Assembly: GCA_013368315.1 (NCBI GenBank)
Contig: JAACJM010000215.1
Span: 1 to 64,000 of the forward strand
Direction of reading: 5' to 3'
Source: Tetrapyrgos nigripes
Taxonomy: Eukaryota > Basidiomycota > Agaricomycetes > Agaricales > Campanellaceae
Length of the DNA stretch: 64,000 nucleotides
Shown: one piece after another, positions 11,011-22,905 of the stretch
Numbering within the stretch: position 1 is the first letter of the stretch
Layout of the letters: every line of letters begins with the position of its first letter
Made by a program: the position numbers and the translations under genes
The notes under the pieces: generated by a model
Told to the model about the DNA's origin: nothing
The model's input: only the letters and a program-made list of their open reading frames with translations
Databases searched by the model: none

Positions 11011-12199
11011 ATGACCCCCAAAAAGGAACGCAAAACTCATGAAAATACCCCAAAATCCTCCAGCAAAAGATTGATCAAACCAAAACGTTCTCACTTCGAC
11101 TTAGTGGCCTGTTCACCGAATCCTGGTATCAAATTCGCTAGAAATCGGCAGAATCCCTCGGTTCGCAACCCCAATCATAGAGATCGAACTCGTGAAGAGG
11201 ATATCAAACGCTGGAGACAGAAGCAACGGGGATATATTCGAAACCATAGTGTCTGTGTGTTGTATCATATTTTTCATCCTTTGCAAGCAATAGGTTGACC
11301 AGTATACACAGTGATTGTGACAGAAAGCATGTACCACTACAACGCCAGTTTCGATGATGGCAAAGCCTCCGTCGATGACTTACACACCCAGATACTCCAT
11401 GAAAACCACGGAGTCGATCTGAATATCGACAAATTTATAGTCCTACCAAAGGATGGGACACTGCTAGTTAAGACGCCTTCCCACTGGACAGGATCGTACA
11501 TCAATATCCCACCGGATTGGATGATGTTTCGAATTGCTAACCAGATTCCCAGAAGAGGTCGGCGAGCTCTGGCTTGTGCATACAGGACCCTCCAAAAATC
11601 TGGGTTTCAACATCATCATTCTGCTCGTGACGGTAGTTGGTCCAATGACCCTGCCACTCACCTGGGAACCTGGTCCCACTACGACAAGTTTCCTCGACTC
11701 ACTCTGGAAACAGTTTGCCAGAGTGAACGGGCCAGACTAGCAGTTTTGCATTTGTGCTCTCAAGTGCGGAAATGGATTGTAAAGAGGATTTGGGGATTTC
11801 TGAGGATTTTCATGCCTGAATTGGCATACTTTTTGCCGAGGTGATTCATTTAATACTATTGTTTCCTTCCCCTTTCCTAAGGCGAACAGTCTTCAAGAAT
11901 ATATTTCCATCAACATTCGCCAAGTGGAAGAGTATGGCACAGAAATTGACCTTTACTTTGGCGGAGTCTTCTTCACCTTTGCGATCAAGCACAGAGCCAG
12001 TGAGAAGTGGCATAAAGACTGGCATGACCACCCCGATGTGCCAACTTTCGTTGTTCCCATGGAGGATTCTGGAGGGGACGATGGAGACAAGGACGAGGAC
12101 GAGGACGAGGACAATGAGAGACATAGTTGGGAGGAAAGAGATAAAAAGGATGAAACTGCATGGAAAGGTGGCGACTTTGCGCATTGCAGCCAAAATTGA
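11011..12199 (+). CDS. Fragments of an unknown spliced gene
   Basis: Four + strand segments look coding. 11011-11298 starts with ATG and is basic (MTPKKERKTHENTPKSSSKR). 11326-11495 begins MYHYNASFDDGKASVDD and ends TPSHWTGS. An intron at about 11496-11544 (GTACAT...CTAACCAG) would join it to FPEEVGELWLVHTGPSKNLG, open to a stop at 11740. After a further intron (GTGATT...CCTAAG, ending about 11880), 11881-12199 reads NSLQEYISINIRQVEEYGTE and FTFAIKHRASEKWHKDWHDH and ends in an acidic DEDEDEDE run. The segments could belong to one gene, but the join between 11740 and 11881 is not solved. No family is recognised, and the acidic tail creates antisense shadow frames. Confidence 0.4.
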
Positions 12200-13828
12200 G
12201 GATACCAGTCTGTCCAGGTCAAATCTTTGGAGGATTCACCCGCCGCATTGTGCACCGCTCTGCACCCACTGAAGGGAGAAGGCTTGTATTCACTTGCTTT
12301 ACTGATCGCCTTACGTTCAATCATGGCCTGCAGTGGATTCAGGATGGCCATCCTGAAAGACTTGAGCCAGAGGCCTATGCTAGGAAGAAGGTCTGAGCTG
12401 GAGTCTGCAAGGGCTCCTGGTAGATCCGATTGAGTGGTAGTCCCAAGGTAATCCACATCGGCGGATGACTGACGTAGTATCTTTGAGAGGCTGGCGAGCG
12501 GCATAGCCTGCTACTCGGGTATCAGGAGAGAAAAATACCTCATCATCGTGATATTGGAGAGAAGACATGTGCAGCTCTATGAGGTTGTTTTCCACTGTGG
12601 TGTATCAGGAAGTGTACTATTTTGGGTCAGCGTCTCAATGTGCAACCCACAATAGCTACGTACGTGCATATGTAACTTACTACTCACATCAGCTTCCTGG
12701 TTTACTGGAAAATCATCATCATCATCGTGTCGACCTCCTCCTCCTAAATATAATCTAATCCATCGGGCCGGAGCGGTGTATCCAATCTATCTATCTATCT
12801 ATCTGAATCGAATCTCTGGAGTTCGAAGATCTTGGGTTCGTATCAAAGGTTTTGCTTTTGATATGCGTAGATAAGTACATACTATTTTGGATCTAAGTCG
12901 CATGGGTGAGCCCAGTTTCTCGGATGTCCAGACCAATGTGACGCCGCGAGTCGTAGTACCTGTCTCCCTCTCAACGCCAATGTCAGGACTCTAGTGGGGA
13001 CAGTGACGCTTTAGCACTTAGGATTGGTTGGTGTAAGGTCTCTTCGTTATCAGGAGGAATGTCTTCTGCTCCAGCAGGAAATAAAGTCGGTATTTAACTC
13101 AACAATGAGACATTTCCATTTGTGTAGCGTACGTTGTACAGAATAGCATACGCCGATGTACAATGATATATGATGTAAAGCTAACAACGGATAAGAACCG
13201 TGCAATGCATGGACCTTGATCCAGAGTCATGGACTTTGCTGATACATGCCTTGAGATCTTGAGGCCTGACTAAGCCATTTGCGTATGGATAGCCTAGCGG
13301 TAGGCTATATACAATTCCTCTGGTTGACTAGAGTGTCTGGTCCGCTGAATCAGGAATTGGTTCCACTACTAGCTACTTCGCACATCATGGGATAGTCTCA
13401 GTACCTCATAGGTAGCGGTGTATAAATCCTCCTCCTCCTAGAGCGTTTTGCATGGTATAGTGCATTCCATCCGTCATCTGCATCCGAGCTCCCATCGACA
13501 GAGACAGCGGAGCCTGAAGAATGCTGTCGGCAACTTTCCTTTATTTGCTAATCATCCATCGTTTGACCAGCTCCAATTTCGCTTCCTATCAAAGGTGTGT
13601 TACCGTGGCTTCGGAAGTGTTTTTGGCTCATCACATCGCAAAAAGACACGAAAACAGAGGTTCTTTTACAACAGGTACATATCATTCAACATGAGTTGTA
13701 ATCATGCATCTCCTGGACTTAGTGTCGTGGAGACTCCTGGAGACCCTTGGACTTGATGTCCCGAGACTCCTGGACTTGGCGTCCTGGAGAGTTGGAGATA
13801 CCCCTCGCTTACAACTTGTGTCTTTAGA
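12200..13828. other. Gene-free region with microsatellite and shared 23-mer
   Basis: A (TCTA)n microsatellite lies at about 12786-12804. Bases 13344-13366 are identical over 23 bp to 61052-61074, and AATATAATCTAATC near 12745 also recurs near 61142, so this is a dispersed repeat. Remaining frames are short. TCC-rich runs occur near 12729 and 13431. Confidence 0.5.
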
Positions 13829-15872
13829 ATGGTGCAATACCTCAACCTCACTTGCAATGCCCAGAAAGATCCTGATGGAAATTTGATGGCCACTCTAACC
13901 GCTGAAGACGGAATCGTGGGGATGGTACACACAGATACCTTCATTACCAGCCATTTCGACGGTCCAATTCCTCTTCCGCCATTCACACAGGATGTAAAGG
14001 TCTCTGACTCCGGGAAGTTTGGAGCGCATGACTTCACCCAGTGGCCGCAAATGTGGTACGAAGAGACCTGTCACCACGCATTTCTTCCTCTCGCTCCAGA
14101 CGGCCCCCATCACCCATATCACTCTTATGCATCTATGTGGAAAATGATATCAGAGGATGATGTAGACATGGTTGGAACGGAGACGAGTGCCTCAATAAGG
14201 GGGATTGGCCTTCTCAAGAAAGATGTCGTGTCGCAATTTGAACCTGCGATCAAGTTCATTGAGGATCAAGTTGCATCCTATCTCGTAGCATGTACCTCCA
14301 CTTCCATGGTGACTTTTCTTCGTGTACAGGTTGCTTGGATTAAGTCTTTCCGGCAAAGGCTTAATCAAACTCGGAGTGATCTCCTATCGGTCCGGATCAC
14401 AGCAGCTGGGCTGCAGTATATTTGGCTCGACGTGCTGGCTGCCCTTAGATATATGCGGTTTTTCAGACCCATCATTGACGGCCATTCAGCTCCTTCACCG
14501 TCCAACATGCCCATGATGGGTGCATTCACTGACCGGCTAGATTTGGTTGAGCTGCTGCGTCCTACAGGCGTACCAGTCTGGTTTATCCGTCCAACCACGC
14601 TCTTTGGCAATCAAATAATTCTCAAAGAAGTTTTGAGCAGAAGTCCTCCATCCTTCGAACCACCTCACCCACCTATCCGAGATGTCTACTGTGGTCCATC
14701 AAGTGGAGAATTGTACCATGCCACCAGCAGTTTCTATCTCCGCTTCCTGGGTTCAGCACCTTATGGCAATAAACCGGTCTACACCGGTACTACCGCTCAG
14801 TCTATTGCATCGTCGTCATCATTTCTTTCATTGCCTCCTCCCGCCTCAACCCAGGGTACATCTTCCCAACCCGAACTCGGTGCCATTCGGAACATCCCAT
14901 CGCAACAAGCAAAACGGCATCAGCTCTCAAGAGGTGGTCATCCTCACATGGAGAAAAAAATGCCAGGTTTGTTGACTCCTTTCCCTCTTCTGAATCAGAT
15001 ATTGATTACGACTGCCAGTTCCTCCCCCCGAAACCTTTATCGATGTCATCGACCCAGGACTGCCCTCTCCATTGTGGCCTGGGCTCCTTGCCGGAGTGGA
15101 TCGTTGGTCTGAACATCTTATACGCAAGCGGGCTCACCAAACCTCCTATGCCTTTCCACCACCCCATCTCTTCACAAAAAACCGGCAATCCATGCACTTT
15201 TCACAGTTAGCGCACCTTTGAGATGCTCTAATTTTCTGGGTGGAATCTTCTTTCACTGATGTTGCAGGGCTCCGTCCACAGCAGTGGCGGGATATCCTGG
15301 CACTCCCTATTGCCACATGAGACAGGAAAGGGGAGTCGGGAAAAGGTTTCCAGACAGCGAAAAAGTTGCTCAGAGAATGTTTTGATTGACAGGGGGTGGT
15401 TTTCAGGCTGGCAGCTCCTGAACTCAGAGCAGTCAGTGAGAGCACAATGAAGGAGCTATTTTGGGAAGTCTGTGAGCTTGAGTTCCGGTGGGAACTAAGC
15501 CTGGTAGACCTACTTCTGTTTCAGCTTAAGGCAGGGTTGAGTGAAGACGAAACACACAGAGACCTGCAAGAACATCATGAGCTACTTTTAAGCATCTTTC
15601 CAGAACGTTCTCTGACAAGAGTGACCAGAGAACAGACCTCTGGCTTAAGCTCTGAGAATTGGGATGCAAGAGCGACTGCTCTAAAGCAACTTCACTGTCT
15701 TATGGAAACGTGGAAGGACGCTCCTCTTCCTACAACAGCTCACAGCCCCATTCCTGAGCATTCTTCTGGCCTGTGTGAAAGATGGGAAAAAGGGATCATT
15801 GGACATTTTGTGCAAACGTTTTTTGAACTTTTCAACCGTGGTGCAGTCTTACCTCGTGCTTCGAACTTTTAG
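13829..15872 (+). pseudogene. Basidiomycete multicopy family gene, decayed
   Basis: The protein segments match a large Agaricomycete gene family that I know from mushroom genomes but that has no assigned function: AAGLQYIWLDVLAALRYMRF, then NMPMMGAFTDRLDLVELL and TGVPVWFIRP, then NARFVDSFPSS, GLRPQQWRDILALPIA, ELFWEVCELEFRWELSLVD and FFELFNRGAVLPR. The start is ATG 13829. A 45-nt stretch at about 14287-14331 (GTAGCA...GTACAG) could be an intron. Lesions: a frameshift at the A7 run near 14954-14960, another near 15035 (PPKP to FIDV), and in-frame TGA codons at 15219, 15318 and 15387, each where CGA would fit. The frame is then open to 15872. Members of this family often sit beside transposons, as here. 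It is not expected to make a full protein. Confidence 0.75.
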
Positions 15873-15881
15873 CAGGATTCT

Positions 15882-17570
15882 CCAGCATGATATCTCAGTT
15901 GATGCAATGATTCTTCTTGTTTCAAGTAGTCCAAGTATTCTGCCTAACGTCTCCTCTTGAAAGTAGATTCCTACCAGTGGAGGGACATTCGATATTATGA
16001 TGTATGATGTACTATGTATATATCAGCTTTACGTGTACTGCCCAGTCTGATTACCAAGTGGCAGAATGTTGAATCTATTTTATGGTTCTGAAGTTCCGGT
16101 AAACCATAAGACAATGATGGGATATAGATCGCTCCTGTTCGCATGCGTTTGCTCCTGTTCGCATGTGTTTGCTCCTGTTCGCATGCATTTGCTCCTGTTC
16201 GCATGCGTTTGCTCCTGTTTGCATGCGTTCGCTCCTGTTTGCATGCGTTCGCTCCTGTTCGCATGCGTTTGCTCCTGTTCGCATGCATTCGCTCCTGTTC
16301 GCATGTGTTCGCTCCTGTTCGCATGCGTTCGCTCCTGTTTGCACATGTTCGCTCCTGTTTGCTCATGTGTGTGTTCACTACTGTCTGCACGTATTTCCAA
16401 TTTTAAGAGCAGTTTGCTGAGGAGGAGTGGAGCAAACTACGACACTTTCTGACGAGGACCTTGAAAGGCTGACGTAATAAGCTTCTCTTGCGGCAGCACC
16501 ACGACCGGCGCTGAGACGACTTGGAGTCGTCTCCCTAATTCCAGAACTTGGTGTTTTGGAAGACTGGACTAGGTGTCCAGCCTTTATAGCGCATCCTAAA
16601 CCCGTTTACTATACTCATTGTCGTATGTAATAGATCACTCTGTCACAGTATTCTGACCTATCTCTTCTCGATCCAAGTCTTCTTCTTCTGGCTGAAGACA
16701 TTGTCCTGGTGTGTTACTTGCTGTCATTGTACTTTTTCCTCATGTTCATAATATATATATCTACTATAGAACGAAGTTATTTTCTCTTCACCAGGTACAT
16801 ACTCAATTTCAATCCAACCAGTGTTTTGATTTGGTTATATTAGGTTCACCAGAGCGGAAGCAAGTCTGTGTATACACTATTTGTCTCGGACAATAGAAGG
16901 CCACCAGGTCCATGACCGGTGCGGGGACGACTTGGAGTCGTTTCCCTGATTCCAGAACTTGGTGTTTTGGAAGACTGGACTAGGTGTTCAGCCTTCATAG
17001 CGCATCCCACTGCCATTGTTCTTCCATTCACAATACCGATTGGCATATGTATGGCCTCGGATAGATGATCACTCTGGTATTCTGACCTATCTGTTCTCGA
17101 TTCAGGTCACTGTTCTGGTTGAAGCTGTCGTCCTGGTGTGTTGCTTATTGTCATTTTATTTTTTCTCCTCATGTTGATCAGATCCACTACAGGATAAAGC
17201 CTATCTTCTCTTCACCAGGTACGTACTCAATCTCAATCTGACCAGTGTTTTGATCTGGTTGCATTAGGTCCTCCACCGGAGCGGAAGCAAGTGGCAAGTG
17301 CAATATTCGTCTCGGAGTCAATCATACTGTCCAACAACCTCTGTCGCCTGGATCCTTTCAAAGTCAGTATTCTGACATGTTGGATTGGTCCCAGGTCCTC
17401 TGGTCTCTCTGCCTGCTGGAATTCTACTCATTCCAGGCATACCAGTCCGTCTCATGCTCCTCAAGGCTTCAACAATGCCGACACCAGTATTCGAGTCCAA
17501 TCCGTTGATTGGCGAAGTAAATGTCACACAACAGAGTGTCGTCACTGAGTGGTGTTCAATCATGCGATGA
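15882..17570 (+). repeat. Repeat block A, with two 411-bp tandem units
   Basis: This block is related over most of its length to 22906-24215 (block B), at an offset of about 6.73 kb and in the same orientation. It contains a minisatellite and then two tandem copies of one unit: the motif GACGACTTGGAGTCGT stands at 16515 and 16926 (411 bp apart), each followed by TTCCAGAACTTGGTGTTTTG, TTCACCAGGTAC and GGAGCGGAAGCAAG. GACGACT/AGTCGTC is itself a small inverted repeat. No open frame is shared by the copies, so it is non-coding, perhaps the subterminal or 5' region of a transposon. The Plavaka gene follows it. Confidence 0.8.
16131..16370. repeat. 20-bp minisatellite, 12 units
   Basis: There are twelve consecutive units of exactly 20 bp, consensus GCTCCTGTTCGCATGCGTTT, with single-base variants. 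The core CGCATGCG is palindromic. As 20 is not a multiple of three, several frames on both strands stay open through it, giving repetitive false ORFs. In block B the matching position has only one diverged unit (GCTCCTGTTCACCCAGCATG). Confidence 0.9.
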
Positions 17571-17858
17571 CGGTATGCCAGCGTTATTTGATTGTTGTTT
17601 TTCTGGCTGATCTTGCTCAAAAGGTCCAGTGTATAATGTTGACTGGAAGAATACACCGCCCTCAATGTCATGTCACTGCCTTGACTGCTGCAGAATACTG
17701 CGTTTGCTGTGCACCTAAACTAAGTGTTCTTGAAAAGCCTCTCTCATCGACAATCTCTTCAAACACTACCCACTTCGCCTTATGCTCCGATTGCGGTGTG
17801 TATCTAACGTTAACCGCATAATCTTTTGTGACTGATAGGTAACATCATTTAGATTGTC

Positions 17859-20800
17859 ATGCAACGCACTCCCTTCCTAAACATTCTGCTCATCTTCACT
17901 CTATTCCTCATGGTCAAATGTTTAGCATGCGGTCATACTTTCAAAACCTCGAAGGGTCTTCTAAGCCACCAGGCCACTACTACTCTGTGCCCAGGAATCC
18001 AACATGACCCATTATCATCCAAAAACCAGAAACGTAAGCCACATTGTGATAAGGACAAGCCACGAAAACCCAAGATACGCAGAACACCAGACGCGGACAA
18101 TGTAACCACTGAGGTGTGTCTTGCTCGCCATTGTGGCATGGGGTAATCCGTAATCTTTCTTTCTTTGCTGAATCACTTGCAAACATCATTCAGGCCCCCA
18201 TACCACAACGGTTCCTATTGCAAACATACCTATCCCTCTCACAGTTCCGCCTCCCCTGCAAATGCTTTACAAGGTTCATCAAGAGCTGGCAGAAGGTACT
18301 TTGTGCCTGCTCAGTTCGTTGACATCCTTCCTGCTTTATCCCACGATTATCCTCGGACATTCGTACCCGTAGAATGGCCAGCTCCTCCAGTCGAGGTTGC
18401 AGCACCACAGCCGCCTACACCTTCTCCTTCTCCTGAACCACAGCCTATCCCCATCACATATGTTGACACGGAACCAGACAAATACGGCATCTACCGTTCC
18501 TATCCTCGACTACTGAAATCCATCCCAGATGAGGAGATAGAGCTCTTGGACGTTTGCGACAGCCCAGGCTTCTGCTGTCCTCAGCCTCCCGACTCGGACC
18601 CTTTGTCAGTATTTGGTCTTACTGCTACCTGGATGAAGGACGCGGGTGCGAGTGACTTTGCCCTGTTTCTTAATGCAACTGTCTTCTGTCTTATGGCTTG
18701 GCATTACAGCCACAACACTCTGTCACTAGCAGCCTTGGATGCCTTAGTTGATGATGTCATCCTAGCGGCTGATTTCGACAGAGAGCACTTGCGGGGGTTT
18801 TCCGCAAATAAAGCTGCACAAGACATGGACAAGTGTCTGGGCCTGGAGTATACGTTGACAACAGACAACTGCTGGAATGAAGTCTCTGTCAGCATACCTC
18901 TATGTGGAGAAAATGTGAAGAGGCCAGAGAAAGACGTGCCTAGACTGGATGTTGAAGGAGTGTTCTATCGGAAGCCTCTGGAGGTCATCAAAGCCCTTTT
19001 CCAATCTGAATGCTCTCAGAGTTTCCACTATGTCCCATTCAAACTCTTTCAGCACCAATCAGCTACAGGTGAAGGCAGCGAACCATTACCAGATGTTCAA
19101 CTTCATCATGAAGTGTACAACTCTGATTCATACATACAAGAATACGAAAGAATCAATCAGCAGCAGCAGGAACAACATCGAAAGGACCCAGGACTGGCAG
19201 ATGAAATGGAGATGGAAAATGTACCCGTTGCCATCATGACCTGGTCAGACGAGACGCAAGTTTCCCAGTTTGGCAAGAAATCTATGTGGCCCATATATAT
19301 GTACTTTGGCAATCAAAGTAAGTACGAGCGTGAAAAACCCTCTTCATTTGCTGCACATCACTTGGCCTATATTCCGAAGGTGTGTCTCTCTCCAGCATGT
19401 CGTGACACATTTTAAGGTTATTCTAGCTACCAAGCGACCTTCAGGACTGTTATCAACAGGAAATGAGATTCCCTGCCAGCGCCAACACTCTGACCCATCT
19501 CAGGCGAGAACTAGTTCAAGCTATATGGTCCGTCATTCTTGACGATGAATTCATGCACGCCTATGAGCACGGTATCGTCCTTACCTGTGGTGATGGTGTA
19601 AAAAGAAGATTGTTTCCCCGATTCTTCAGCTATTCTGCCGACTATAAGGAGAAGTGAGCCACTGATGTTTCCAATCTGGACGATAATTTACATCTTTTCA
19701 GGGTCTCTTTGGTCACTATACCACATCTCGGTGTTTGCCCTTGCCCTTTATGTCTTGTGAAGAAGCATCAAATTCGTGAACTTGGAATGCGCTACGATCG
19801 TAGTCGACGTGAAAAAACTCCCAGGGTCAACACACCTTTACACCGAAGCATAATACAGAAGATCTGCAAATGGATTTTTGATCATGGTCACGGTGTGGTG
19901 AGTGCTGGGGTAGAAAAGCACTTACAATCCTTTTCATGGACGCCAACCATTGTAGGCAGTCGCCGCCTGATCTCTGTTTAACATTCTCTTTTCCGAGCGC
20001 TTTTCCAGATTCGGCGTCAACTTCTACGAAATGTTTGTGCCAGACGTCCTGCATGAATTTGAATTGGGCGTTTGGAAAGCCGTCTTGATTCATCTGATTC
20101 GAGTTCTCTTTGCATATGGAAATGACACAGTGCAAGAGATGGATAAACGGTACGACATTTTTAGCTTTGCTACTAGTACTGTCATCAATCTCACGTCGTT
20201 GTAGTTATCGCCAAATACCTACATTCAGTTGTGCTACCATCCGCAAATTCCGAAACAATGTTTCTGCCATGAAGCAGCTTGCGGCCCGCGATTTCGAGGA
20301 TATGCTGCAGGTATGCTGCCACCCGCCAGTTTCAGACTTGTCTCTCACTGACTCGTCCAGATTGCTATGCCGGTCTTTGAAGGTCTAGTCCTGGAACATG
20401 ACAAAGAGGTTTCAGACCTTCTTTTCAACCTTGCAATGTTTCACTGCCTTGCAAAATTCCGAATCCACTCTGACATATCACTCCAAATGCTGGATAATAG
20501 GACCACCAAGCTTGGAAATTCATTGCAGTGTTTTGATACCAAAGTCTGCAAAGCCTATGACACTAAGGAAATTCCCCAGGAGACACAGGCCCAAGGACGT
20601 CGAAATTCCAGACAGGCAGCCAAGAAGCAAAAGGGCAAGGCAACTGATAATCAGAAGGGAAAACGGAAGGCAGGGTCTGTTGATCCGAAAAGAAAGCTGT
20701 TCAACCTCAACATGTTCAAAATACATGCATTGGGCCACTATGTTGCATATATCAAATTGAAGGGCACTATGGATAATTGTCCCCCTAACCCTCCACTTCT

Positions 20801-22200
20801 CATTCTCATGTAGCCTTTCAGGGAGAGCTTGAGCATCGACGAGTCAAATGTTTTTATGCTCACACTAACAAGACTCTGAGATTTGTCCGCCAGATCACTG
20901 CCCACGAGAAATGGAAACGAATCATTGAATCCATTAAACAGCGTATCAAGCACCAACAAGAACCTACCCTTCAAACCCGAAAGCATGTTGTCCCTTTTGA
21001 GCAAGCCGAGCCACTTCCGCCATCAAAGCCTGACAACCATTATACGATATCCGAGGATAAAAAGAGTTGGCTTTCCATGACAGGGTGGATGGCCCAGAAC
21101 CAGGGTGATCCTGCAGTAAAGGTATCCTTTTTTACGGGTTTGATGTTTTCCGTACTCACCTTGTTCTACGATTGCCAGAGCTTTTACCGCAAACTCAAGG
21201 AGCACCTGTATCAGCGGCAATATCCACAATCCGACCTAGATCAAGTCATGGATGCCCAAATTGACGCAGTGCAGCTCAGGAAGGAGCATATCTTTTCACA
21301 CAAGGTTCTGTGGGTCAACTATACCACATATGACATGCGCAGAAGCCAAGATTCCATCAATCCCAGAACTCATGCAGATGTTATGGTCAAGTCTCCAGAG
21401 CCAGATACACCGTACTGGTTTGCTAGAGTGATTGGGATTTTCCATGCAGATGTGAGGTATCAGAAGAGCGATATGTATAGGTCTTTGAAGTTCCTGTGGG
21501 TTCGTTGGTTTCGAGTGGATAATGATTTTCCATTCGATGTCAGGAAGAAACGTCTCCCAAGGGTGGGCTTCATTGACAGCAATGAGCCATCTGCGTTTGG
21601 CTTCATCGATCCTGACAATGTCATCCGAGCCGCCCACCTCGTTCCAGCATTCCACTTGGGCCAAACAGAGGACATCATGGCAAAATCTGAGCTTGCTAGA
21701 AAGGAGTCAGACAAGGACAAGGATTGGGTAAGGTATTATGTCGGGATGTAAGTCATTTGATAATTAGCTTACGGGTTGAAAACTGAAGATAGTGCAGCTT
21801 TTCCGACAGAGACATGTTTGCCTGCTTCGTGCCTGACATTGCTGTCGGCCATAAGCGGCACGTCACTATCAAGGTGCACGAGGAATGTGAAACAGTTCAG
21901 GAAGAAGGAACGGATGAAGGAGACGAAACGTTCCCGGACTTACCTACGGATGAACCTCCTCCTGGTCAGAACTATGACATGATAGCGCCGCTGGAGATCG
22001 ATGAAGACGAGGAGGCTGACTATGGATATAGGAAACCAACCGAAAGTGAAGAAGAAGATAGTGAGGAGGGTGAGGAGGGTGAGGAGGGTGGAGATGAGGA
22101 CCATGATGAGGATGACGAGGATCTCGGACCTGAGGATGGTGAAGAGGCACACAATCACGATGCAGAGGTATACAATGCGGAGGGCTATGTGCTATTGTAG
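17859..22200 (+). CDS. Plavaka-type transposase with N-terminal C2H2 finger
   Basis: Ten exons join in phase: 17859-18115, 18194-19379, 19427-19653, 19702-19951, 19998-20149, 20205-20310, 20361-20778, 20814-21121, 21179-21747 and 21798-22200. The first junction (78-nt intron) is the least certain. The N-terminus has a C2H2-like finger (CLACGHTFKTSKGLLSHQ). Plavaka landmarks follow in order: HLRRELVQAIWSVILDDEFM, HAYEHGIVLTCGDG, FPRFFSYSADY, GVCPCPLCLVKK, PDVLHEFELGVWKAVLIHL, MKQLAARDFEDMLQ, HALGHYVAYIKL, GELEHRRVK, FTTYDMRR-like (YTTYDMRRSQDSINPRTHAD), WFARVIGIFHADV, FLWVRWFRVD, NVIRAAHLVPAF. The end is strongly acidic. Plavaka elements are cut-and-paste DNA transposons of fungi. No stop or frameshift remains in this model of roughly 1,290 residues, so the enzyme may be functional. 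Terminal inverted repeats were not identified. Confidence 0.88.
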
Positions 22201-22317
22201 TGTATGAGCAGGTTGGCTGAGGCACCTTTCCTACACAAATTCCTGTAAGGGAGGTTGCCTTCTCGTGAACGACTTCGTATCGTAATTTCAACCGGCAATC
22301 ATTTTCAGCAGGACCGA

Positions 22318-22425
22318 GTTGCACCCTATCCCAAAGCATGTACCGCTGTGGTATTTTTTCTTCGTGTCCAGGTTGCTCAGATTAAGCCTTTCTGGTCAAG
22401 GCTCAATCAAACAAAGTGTTGTGGA
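22318..22425 (+). pseudogene. Fragment of the 13.8-kb multicopy family
   Basis: CATGTACC...CTTCGTGTCCAG, then GTTGCTCAGATTAAGCCTTT and GGCTCAATCAAAC, match 14287-14375 in sequence and order (peptides VAQIKPFWSRLNQT against VAWIKSFRQRLNQT). Only this short piece is left. Block B follows about 480 bp downstream, just as block A follows the longer pseudogene. Confidence 0.6.
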
Positions 22426-22905
22426 GGCAGTCTTTGATAATTGGTTTTCGTGTTGTAGTCGGATTGTGGATTACTTGTATGATAGTGGTAAGATACGAGC
22501 AATCAATTTTCATACTGCAGTCGGGTCTGCATCAGTTGCTTGAAGAGCGCAGCGGGGGTAGGTATTCGAGCGGTCAATACCTATTTGTGCTTTTATTGCT
22601 TTTATAACGGATTGTCTGTATAAGTCTAGGTTGCAGTTGAATATGTGTACATAGCTGTGCACTCCTTGGGCAGCAATTTTATTGAGAGTGTTCAGCTACA
22701 AGTCCAAAATGAAATGAAGGATGAGTCTTAGGATGGCTTACCAGTATCAGCAATAATGACTGCGCGCCAATTTCCATTATGGTCAAAGCATTTGTAAAGC
22801 AGGGTCTTCTGGCGTAGTAGTAACGCACCTGAGCATAGTAGGTCAAAAGGCTAATTCTAATCCTAGTACGTGGACCACCAAGAAAAGTAGGACTAGAATA
22901 GGAAA

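Noticed and set aside
11846..12504. Minus-strand ORFs opposite the acidic tail
   Set aside because: Ser/Leu/Val runs are the antisense of Asp/Glu codons on the + strand.
16131..16370. CRISPR-like array of short units
   Set aside because: The units are directly contiguous with no unique spacers. It is a minisatellite in a eukaryotic genome.
15995..16452. Long repetitive ORFs on both strands (about 85-131 codons) across the 20-bp minisatellite
   Set aside because: The unit length is not a multiple of three and lacks stops in several frames, so openness follows from the repeat. All frames are equally open and no start or splice context supports a protein.
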